In this document: in pieces, positions 50,765 through 59,378 of the stretch
How the letters are laid out: every line of letters starts with the position of its first letter
Position numbering within the stretch: position 1 is the first letter of the stretch
NCBI GenBank assembly: GCA_019914945.1
Contig: CM034110.1
Location: 7,395,808 to 7,459,807, forward strand
Length of the DNA stretch: 64,000 nucleotides
Origin: Typha latifolia
Taxonomy: Eukaryota; Streptophyta; Magnoliopsida; Poales; Typhaceae
Direction of reading: 5' to 3'
Position numbers and translations under genes: made by a program
Notes under the pieces: model-generated
The model's input: only the letters and a program-made list of their open reading frames with translations
Told to the model about the DNA's origin: nothing
The model's database searches: none

Positions 50765-53134
50765 CTAATCATCACGTGAGAGGAGCATCTGGACAATAGC
50801 ATCCATGTCCGGCCTTTTGTTCCTCTCTTCCTCTAAGCAAGAAACTGCTATCTCAACCATCACCATTGCTTGCCTGTAATTGAACTGGCCGTTCAAACTC
50901 TGATCAACAATACCACTTATCTGACACTCTTCTATCTCTTCTATTGCATTCACTGTCATGGCAAGACTTTTCAAGTGTGCATAGAATTCCTTCTCCTCTT
51001 CTATCAACCAATCTGAAATCCTTTCCCCCTTCACTAGCTCTAGAAGGACTACTCCATAACTGTAGACATCAACCTTTGCAGTGATTGGGACGTTTGTAGT
51101 CCATTCAGGAGCCATGTAACCCCTCGTTCCTCGAATCTGAGAGATGCTAGAGCCAACGCCGCCTCTCTTCGACAGTTTGGCCAACCCAAAGTCTGCAATC
51201 TTGGGTTCGAAGTCACTATCTAGGAGGATGTTCTCAGGCTTCACATCACAGTGGATGACCCACTCAAGGCACTCATGATGAAGATAAGCTAGCCCTTTTG
51301 CCACCCCAACTGCAATCTTGAATCTCTCATTCCAATCAAGAACTCTATTTGTGCTGTGTCTGTTGAAGAGGTGCTTGTCCAACGAACCATTCTCCACGTA
51401 CTCTGATACCAAGAGCTTGTGTGAGCCTTCGGAGCAGAACCCAAACATTCTCACTAGGTTCATTTGATAAATTCTCCCTATGATGCTCAGCTCCGCCCAG
51501 AATTCTTCATCTCCTTGGGTCACATCTTCCAACTTCTTCACCGCGACGTCCCTCATATCATCCAAGACCCCCTTATAAACTGCCCCTGAGCTTCCAGTCC
51601 CTATCTCATTGTTGAAATTGCCAGTTGCCTTCTTCAGCTCTTTGTATGTGAACCTCCTGAATTGGCTTGATATCATCCTGTAACCTTCTTCCAGCAATGT
51701 CGGCTTCTCTTGTCTCCTGAAAGTGAACCACCATCCTGATGCAACAAAGAAGATCTCAATCAAGCCGAATGCTGATATGAACCCATAAAAGTAGGCCCAT
51801 TTCGTCCAACTACTGCTCTTAAATATTTGAGAAGACCCTGGAGTATCAACTTCACTAGAATTACAGACCAGCTCATGAACTTGAGGAGTAGGGATCCCAG
51901 AGGTTCTAATACGGGTGGAAACTTTAAAGTACACGCTGCCAGAGACATCTGGAGAGGTCTTTCCATTAAAGAGAACACTCTTGGTATAACAAGCACCACT
52001 TCTGTAGTGCGTAGCTTCACAAGAACAGTCTTCCCTGCAAAGCTTCCAGCAATCATGGAACGATATGGAGGGAGTATAATTGAGATCAAAGCCCCAGAAG
52101 TCCGTGTGAGGGAGCTCTATGAATGTTAGCTGTTCAGTTCTGTCACAACTGATGTTGACCTTGCGCTTGCAACCTTTGCTCTGGTCACTTGGATCACTAA
52201 ATTCATAACTAGGAGGGCATGAGCACATCGTCTTTGATTCTGTATAAACACAGATGCCATTCTTACCACACAGGCCATGAACATCGCAGAGCTTCGGAAG
52301 AGCATCCCATGACACATGCCACATTCCTGTCAATCTATTTAAGCTATACAACCTAAGATTGCCATCATAATCCAAAGTCAGTCTTCTTAAAATCCCAGGA
52401 CCCATATCAGAGGCATCGAATGCTAATCTATCACTTGAAACAAACTGTCCCTCCTCATTGAGGATGGCATATCGGCTGCTATTGTAGTCTGTTCTACCAT
52501 TTTGAAATACATTAACGCTATCGGGATTGGGCCAATATATGCTGGAAATCTCAGGTCCATCATATATCAGCCTCAGGACATTGTCATTGTCGAAATAAAA
52601 GATAAAATTGCCTGAAGAGAGTGTTCCCTTCGCAATCGGGGACACCAATTTAATGTTCTTAGTAATTGGTTGGGTTGGAAGAAGAGTATCAGTAGGAGAA
52701 TCAAAGCTTTGCCATAGAATATTACCGTTAGGATCACTCACTACAAGATTGCCAGAGTTCAGAAGCTGCACTTGCTCCGCCCTACTCGAGCTTGCATTCG
52801 TGTTCCACACGACGGCGCCATCTACGTCTGATAGCACCACTCTCCCATCCTTGCTGAATGTGAATCTTGAACCTACGCCGTTTACCGGGCGGTCCCGGTT
52901 CGCAGTCCATGCAGTGGTCTTGTTGGCTGAGTTAGAGAACCATATTGAGAAGGTGTAAGCATTTGAGCCAACCTTGTAGAAGCCACATGTGAAGGATTGG
53001 TTTGGGGATACTAGGATGTCAGAGTCATCCTCCACAGAGAGAGAGGACCCTCTTGCTAACGAGCTCCCTGGTGCTGGAGATGCAAAGGGAGGAAGCAAAA
53101 GTAGGAGGAACAGAAGGTTGAGGTTGTTCTTCAT
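50765..53134 (-). CDS. G-type lectin S-receptor-like Ser/Thr kinase, ZmPK1-like (array member 3), 789 aa
   Basis: Intronless and intact; very close to member 2 and the parent-like copy of the pseudogene. Signal peptide MKNNLNLLFLLLLLPPFASP, B-lectin (TTAWTANRDRPVNGVG), S-locus region, EGF-like (CDVHGLCGKNGICVY), PAN-type cysteines, membrane segment and kinase with GTGSSGAVYKG, VAVKKL, HCDVKPENILL, DFGLAKLS and GTRGYMAPEW. All catalytic residues present, non-RD. The extracellular half differs from member 2 more than the kinase does (for example QPITKNIKLVSPIAKG against QPFTKNIKLVSSFGKG), as expected if ligand contacts diversify. A 561-bp MITE lies 553 bp upstream of its start codon, and could alter its promoter. 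Start fixed by the frame's first Met and signal peptide. Confidence 0.94.
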   Translation of the reverse strand: MKNNLNLLFLLLLLPPFASPAPGSSLARGSSLSVEDDSDILVSPNQSFTCGFYKVGSNAYTFSIWFSNSANKTTAWTANRDRPVNGVGSRFTFSKDGRVVLSDVDGAVVWNTNASSSRAEQVQLLNSGNLVVSDPNGNILWQSFDSPTDTLLPTQPITKNIKLVSPIAKGTLSSGNFIFYFDNDNVLRLIYDGPEISSIYWPNPDSVNVFQNGRTDYNSSRYAILNEEGQFVSSDRLAFDASDMGPGILRRLTLDYDGNLRLYSLNRLTGMWHVSWDALPKLCDVHGLCGKNGICVYTESKTMCSCPPSYEFSDPSDQSKGCKRKVNISCDRTEQLTFIELPHTDFWGFDLNYTPSISFHDCWKLCREDCSCEATHYRSGACYTKSVLFNGKTSPDVSGSVYFKVSTRIRTSGIPTPQVHELVCNSSEVDTPGSSQIFKSSSWTKWAYFYGFISAFGLIEIFFVASGWWFTFRRQEKPTLLEEGYRMISSQFRRFTYKELKKATGNFNNEIGTGSSGAVYKGVLDDMRDVAVKKLEDVTQGDEEFWAELSIIGRIYQMNLVRMFGFCSEGSHKLLVSEYVENGSLDKHLFNRHSTNRVLDWNERFKIAVGVAKGLAYLHHECLEWVIHCDVKPENILLDSDFEPKIADFGLAKLSKRGGVGSSISQIRGTRGYMAPEWTTNVPITAKVDVYSYGVVLLELVKGERISDWLIEEEKEFYAHLKSLAMTVNAIEEIEECQISGIVDQSLNGQFNYRQAMVMVEIAVSCLEEERNKRPDMDAIVQMLLSRDD

Positions 53135-53678
53135 TGCTTGGTATAGTAAAAGAGCAGACTATGCAATCATCTGGTGCTGTATAATAAATGTATAAGCGGA
53201 ATGAATCAACGAGGTACGCGCAAAAATGCCACGTTACCTTTCGTTGTTGCAAATCTCTTTCTTGTCAAAACCGGAATTGACTTCCAACAGAAAGGACGAG
53301 GACTTACCCATCATCGAAGACAACTCCGTCGATGCCCGGAGAGACGTTACTAAATTGAACAAGTGCTGCCCGCAAATATGACTATATGTCTATATGCCTT
53401 TATTCCTTCTCTTGGGATCTGTTTGTGTTCCCATATGAACAATATATAATCAATAGACACATCTTAAATCTTCTGAACCAAACTACACGAACAATTTGGG
53501 AAGACGAAAAAAAATCAAAATCTCGGTCCAGGTCTACAATAATTGTGTGGTGCCCGGTCAAAGAATAGTCCCCCATGACTCTAAGACTACATAGCGTACA
53601 TTTTCCACGCAAACCTTGAGTCTTTGCTTCCATTCGAATCAGTTATAGTGGGTCCTAAATATCACACTATCAAGCTTA

Positions 53679-54255
53679 CCCGAAAATAGGGGTGTAAATG
53701 AGCCGAGTTTGATCGAGCTTGGCTCTAATCAAGCTTGGATTGAAATTAATTTCGAGCTTGTCTTTGTGATCAAGCTTGAATTAAAATAATTTTAATTCGA
53801 GCCAATTTCGAACTCGAGCCAATTTCGAGCTTAAACGAGCTGCTCTATTAGCAATTTCAAGTTTTATCAATTTCAAACCATTTTCGAGCCTGAGCAAACT
53901 TAAATTAATTTAGGCTTGAATCAAGCTTGAAATAAAACCTAATTCAACCATAAAAATATAAATATTATCAAAATATAAATTACAAGCAATAAAAATAAAT
54001 GGGTCAAAAAACTACAAGCAACCAAAATATAAATTACAAGTAACAAAAATAATTATGTCAAAAAACTACGATCAACCAAAATATACAAACAATAAAGAGT
54101 TTTGATCTAATAGTTTATATTAGTTTAATATTACTCATATTTAATTTTGAGCCTAGCTTTAATGATCAAATTCGGCTCAGCCTATTTTTGAACTAACTTT
54201 GATCGAGCAGCCGAGCTCAAGCCGGCTCGATTATTTGGACAGCCCTACCCGAAGA
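53679..54255. mobile_element. Non-autonomous hAT-type MITE (561 bp) with 8-bp target-site duplication
   Basis: The element runs from 53,687 (TAGGGGTGTAAATGAGCCGAG) to 54,247 (ending GGACAGCCCTA). Its ends are inverted copies: TAGGGGTGT against TAGGGCTGT. It is bordered by CCCGAAAA on the left (53,679-53,686) and CCCGAAGA on the right (54,248-54,255), an 8-bp duplication with one mismatch. TAGGG-type ends plus 8-bp duplications are the hallmark of the hAT superfamily. Subterminal GAGC(C/T)CGAGC-like words repeat inward from both ends. It is too short for a transposase and shows no open frame, so it is a passive element. The corresponding sites upstream of kinase 2 and of the pseudogene appear empty. 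Confidence 0.8.
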
Positions 54256-56105
54256 GGACGCCAGTTGATATCACCATAATTTGCCAAGTTGGACACTTGT
54301 CTGCAGCCCGTGACTACAATATTGTACGATTGTCAAGTCATATGCAATTGCAACTAGGAGTAATTCTCCTACATCAACAGAGATGGTTGTTCATTGAATT
54401 GCATTCTCTTATCTTGCACTTGACAAAATCGCTGCCCAAGATCTCCTGTTTCCTTCTTTATTTTTTGCTGGTAAGAAATAGCAATATAGTAAAAACTGAC
54501 ACTCTCAATTGCACAAATACATTAACAAGGAAACTTCATGAGGTTAATTAACAGGGAATCATACATGACAAGTGACTGATAAATGTTTCAAGGAGCGTTT
54601 CACATGTCGGGGCCCAAAACTGTTCATGATAGCATGAAAGAAAAGATTGCATATCTGTTCATATATAGCAGATACCCCAGGAGAACAAACACCCCAGGTT
54701 AATACATTTCTTGATTAGAGGAAACTATATGAACTGTTGCATAAAAGGTGAGACTGTAATCAGATGAAAGAACCTGGACACATAGGCCACTCTGGTGTTT
54801 ACTCCACTGCAAGCAATTGAACTGGCCATTCAATCTGGAGATCAGACAGTATCTAACCTATTCAGCACCATCTTCTCTTCTTCCCCATCTATCGTCCAAA
54901 TTGAAACTATAACGGGCGGTCATGTATTGAAAAGAAAACTGCATCGACGTGTATAAGGTGAGATATAAAAATGTAGCTTTTAGTTTATGAATCTCATAAA
55001 ATATTTTTTTTTCCAAAGATTATAATAGACTTGCATGCAGCCCTTAACATACACTTTAATTAGTAAATGTTAAAATAGATTCTCTCAACTTTTACTAGAA
55101 AGAAAAGAGGAAAGCCAAAAAAAACTTTTGTTTATATTGGTTTTTCATTTAACACTGTAGGTACTATATTTTGAAGCACATAAAATGAAATTGGTCTCCA
55201 GAAAGGCTAGTTAGGCTGACATCAACCTGCACACTAAGCAATGCAAGTAGTATATCCTTCAAGCTATCATAAATTCAACCAGTTCCTTCTGTATTTAACT
55301 AGCTTATCAATCCAAAGTAGGCAACTTTTAGCTCAAAATACAAATCTAGCAATATATTTCTTGCCTCACAACACAACTCAATTTGAGACACCATTTTTAC
55401 AAGGGCTAATTTTATTTATACCATGAACAATTATCATTTTTTATGTATTTCTCCTAAACTTTATTTTATCCACATAAACCCCTGATTGAGAAAATGCAGA
55501 GAATCCATATAGTAACATTTTATTTTAGTTCAGGAGATCTATATAGATAAAAAAAGTTTAAGGTGTATATAGAGAAAAGTGATAGTTTGCTTCTAACACA
55601 AGACTTTAATACATATTTATAGGTATTTTTACTATGCTATAAATTTAAAACAAATTCTGAAAAATATAACTTTTAATCTAAAACAACTATGAAAAAAATC
55701 AGACTAGAACTCTAAAAAAATAAACCTGGCTCTAACTTGAAAATAGTAAATATGAATCCTATTCAAACATAAACTATGGATATTTGAACGATGAAACCTA
55801 CAAATTTCCGTACCGGCATATTTTTTGCCCATTCGTACAGATGCTCCATACTGTGCCACTAACCTTTGCAATGAAAGTATTCCAAATATGAGAGATAAGA
55901 AAAACTAAGCCCAACTCTCTCTCTTCTTAAGGTCCACGACGACATGATCAAATCGCCAATTTAATTTATTTCAACTTCGCTAGTTGTTACTTAATCTTGA
56001 TAATATTATGGAGTAATGTACCCAAAAGGAAGTGGGGAACGTAATATATTTGAAGATAGAGAAGCCAAAGCTCTGAGCTAAGGGATAGAAAGTTATTCGG
56101 TAGAT

Positions 56106-56106
<1 letters not shown>

Positions 56107-56152
<46 letters not shown>
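56107..56152. repeat. (GA)n microsatellite
   Basis: About 23 GA units within a roughly 90-bp insertion absent from the counterpart near 49,780. The insertion is bordered by TAGATT on both sides. Confidence 0.92.
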
Positions 56153-56156
<4 letters not shown>

Positions 56157-56282
56157 TCCCCGCTATAATAACCGTTCTATCTAGATTGGGAACTTGGTTG
56201 GGATAGGGAAGTATTTGCCAACTAATATAGATCAAGAATAAAGCCATAAAATTTAGATGAAATAACGATTAGGATCATAAGA

Positions 56283-56480
56283 ATTTATTGAATACCTCAA
56301 AGAGGAAAAAAAAAATTCATGGTGGGATGGATAGAGACGAGTCTCACTCTCATGCGAGGGAAGAGGGCAATCGAGAGGGGAAACGCCGCTTCGTGGATCT
56401 TCTTTGTCCACCTGAGCTATGCAGAATTTATCGTTGATGAACCGAGACTACGGGTCGGATCCTCAAGTTGAGACGACATC
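56283..56480. repeat. Spacer module, copy C
   Basis: Third copy of the module, close to copy B (for example GATCTTCTTTGTCCACCTGA and CTACGGGTCGGATCCTCAAG shared), but with a deletion between CCTGAGCTA and the GTTGATGAAC word. Confidence 0.7.
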
Positions 56481-57107
56481 CGAGCCTGATCATATCGGGC
56501 TTTGATCTGGACCAGGCCTATAAAAATTAGGGATCTCAATGAGCCGAACGCAGGGAGCATGAAGTCGATCTTGACCCGAGCGGCAGAGCTAAGAATCGAG
56601 CTGAGAAAGGCTAGCTCCTCCTGTTTTCGAGTTCACCCATTTGCAATTTAGAGCTTTTTTATGGTTCATAAGCACGTCACGAGTTAATATCTAGTTTATA
56701 CTTCACAATCTTTTGTCAATTTGTAACTTGCTTCTATGATCATACTCGACTTATTTATTGTAACATCTAGTTTGTTGAATATGCACCATTATTTGAGAGT
56801 AGTGGCAAATGCTTTAACGTCTACAACTAATGTTGTAGAGGTTAGGCTGGTTATCAAGTTTGCCTTTTCAGAAGACAACCCCAATGTCTCGGGTTATAGG
56901 CAGAAGTCAATATGAGGTTTACTAATAACCTAAACAAATGGAGTTCCTACATTTACACCTTTAAACACACAGAATTAATGGGCATCAGCACAAAGTAGAC
57001 TAACAGCAGTAGACACTCTCATTTTTCATTGTAATAGTGCATGCAAAAGGTACATATCATGGACAATATGGAAAATACTGGTGGCTTCCTATTATATTGC
57101 CAAGGGA

Positions 57108-59378
57108 TCAGCTGAGGTAATCATCACGTGAATGCAAAAGGCCGTTCAAACTCTGATCAACAATACCACTTATTCGATACTCTTCTATCTCTTCTTTTGC
57201 ATTCACTGTCATGACAAGCCTTTTCAAGTGTGCATAGAATTCCTTCTCCTCTTCTATCAACCAATCTGAAATCCTTTCCCCCTTCACTAGCTCTAGAAGG
57301 ACTACTCCATAACTGTAGACATCAACCTTTGCAGTGATTGGGACGTTTGTAGTCCATTCAGGAGCCATGTAACCCCTCGTCCCTTGAATCTGCGAGATGC
57401 TAGAGCCAACGCCGCCTCTCTTCAACAGATTTGCCAACCCAAAGTCTGCAATCTTGGGTTCAAAATCACTACCTAGGAGGATGTTCTCAGGCTTCACATC
57501 ACAGTGGATAACCCACTCAAGGCACTCATGATGAAGGTAAGCTACCCTTTTTGCCACTCCAACAGCAATCTTGAATCTCTCATTCCAGCCAACTTTATTT
57601 GTGCTAAGTCTGTTAAAGAGGTGCTTGTCCAGCGAACCATTCTCCACATACTCTGATACCAAGAGCTTGTGTGAGCCTTAAGAGCAGAACCCGAACATTC
57701 TCACTAGGTTCATTTGATAAATTCTCCCTATGATGCTCAGCTCCGCCCAGAATTCTTCATCTCCTTGGGTCACATCTTCCAACTTCACCGCGACGTCCCT
57801 CATATCATCCAAGACCCCCTTATAAACTGCCCCTGAGCTTCCAGTCCCTATCTCATTGTTGAAATTGCCAGTTGCCTTCTTCAGCTCTTTGTATGTGAAC
57901 CTCCTGAACTGGCTTGATATCATCCTGTCCTTCTTCCAGCAATGTTGGGTTCTCTTGTCTCCTGAAAGTGAACCACCATCCTGATGCAAAAAAGATCTCG
58001 ATCAAGCCGAATGCTGCTATGAACCCATAAAAGTAGGCCCATTTCGTCCAACTACTGCTCTTAAATATGTGAGAAGACCCAACTTCACTAGAATTACAGA
58101 CCAGCTCATGAACTTGAGGAGTAGGGATCCCAGAGGTTCTAATACGGGTGGAAACTTTAAAGTACACGCTGCCAGAGACATCTGGAGAGGTCTTCCCATT
58201 AAAGAGAACACTCTTGGTATAACAAGCACCACTTCTGTAGTGCGTAGCTTCACAAGAACAGTCCTCCCTGCAAAGCTTCCAGCAATCATGGAACACAGTC
58301 CTCCCTGCAAAGCTTCCAGCAATCATGGAACGATATGGAGGGAGTATAATTGAGATCAAAGCCCCAGAAGTCAGTGTGAGGAAGCTTAATGAATCTTAGT
58401 GACTCATTTCTGTCACAGCAGATGTTGACCTTGCGCTTGCAACCTTTGCTCCAGTCACTTGGATCACCAAATTCATAAATAGGAGGGCATGAGCACATCG
58501 TCTTTGATTCTGTATAAACACAGATTCCATTCTTACCACAGGCCATGAACATCGCAGTGCTTCGGAAGAGCTTCCCATGATACATGCCACATTCCTGTCA
58601 ATTTATTTAAGTTATACAACCTAAGATTGCCATCATAATCCAAAGTCAGTCTTCTTACAATCCCAGGACCCATATCGGAGGCATTGAATGCTAATCTATC
58701 ACTTGAAACAAACTGTCCCTCCTCATTGAGGATGGAATATCACTGCTATTGTAATCTGTTCTACGATTTCGGAATATAGTGTTACCGGGATTGGGCCAGT
58801 ATATGCCGGAAATCTCAGGTTCATCATATATCAGCCTCAGGACATTGTCATTGTCGAAATAAAACATAAAATTGCCTGAAGAGAGTGTTCCCTTCGCAAT
58901 AGGGGACACCAATTTAATGTTCTTAATAATTGGTTGGGTGGGAAGAAGAGCACCAGTAGGAGAATCAAAGCTTTGCCATAGATTATAACCGTTAGGATCA
59001 CTCACTACAAGATTGCTGAGTCCAGAAGCTGCACTTGCTCCGCCCGACTTGAGCTTGTATTCGTGTTCCACACGACGGCGCCATCTACATCTGATAGCAC
59101 CACTCTACCATCCTTGCTGAATGTGAATCTTGAACCTACGCTGTTTACCGGGAGGTCCCGGTTTGCAGTCCATGCATTGGTCTTGTTGGCCGAATTAGAG
59201 AACCATATTTAGAAGGTGTAAGCATTTGAGCCAACCTTGTAGAAGCCACATGTGAAGGATTGGTTAGGGGATACTAGGATGTCAGAGTCATCCTCCACAG
59301 AGAGAGAAGATCTGGTGCTGGAGATGCAAAGGGAGGAAGCAAAAGTACGAGTAACAGAAGGTTGAGGTTGTTCTTCAT
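57108..59378 (-). pseudogene. ZmPK1-like receptor kinase pseudogene (array member 4)
   Basis: Collinear with member 3 from its start codon (59,376-59,378) to its stop region, but broken many times. Visible lesions against members 2 and 3: a 19-nt loss near 59,310 just after the signal peptide; a stop codon at 59,209-59,211 where the others have TCA; single-base losses near 59,016 and 58,741; a 2-base loss near 58,540; a 37-nt tandem duplication at about 58,259-58,334; a 2-base loss near 57,928; a stop at 57,678-57,680 where the others have a Glu codon; and a net 99-nt loss near 57,130 removing the kinase C-terminal motif. One of the paired lysines of VAVKKL is also missing. The longest surviving piece, 184 codons, covers HCDVKPENILL to the end. 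No full-length kinase can be made; short fragments could still be translated if transcribed. Confidence 0.93.

Larger units (their letters stand above)
48290..53680. repeat. Segmental duplication, unit carrying kinase 3
   Basis: This block matches 54,300-59,740 in order along its whole length: the GGAGATCAGAC-GTATCTAACC region (48,600 / 54,836), TCCTTCAAGCTATCATAA (48,965 / 55,255), GTACAGATGCTCCATACTG (49,511 / 55,836), module B / C, the kinase gene and its upstream DNA. Edges are approximate, judged by where similarity fades. Confidence 0.8.
53135..57107. other. Spacer between kinase 3 and the kinase pseudogene
   Basis: Contains the kinase 3 promoter, a hAT-type MITE, then the duplicated counterpart of the 48.3-50.8 kb spacer, including a long (GA)n run and module copy C. 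No gene called. Confidence 0.55.
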
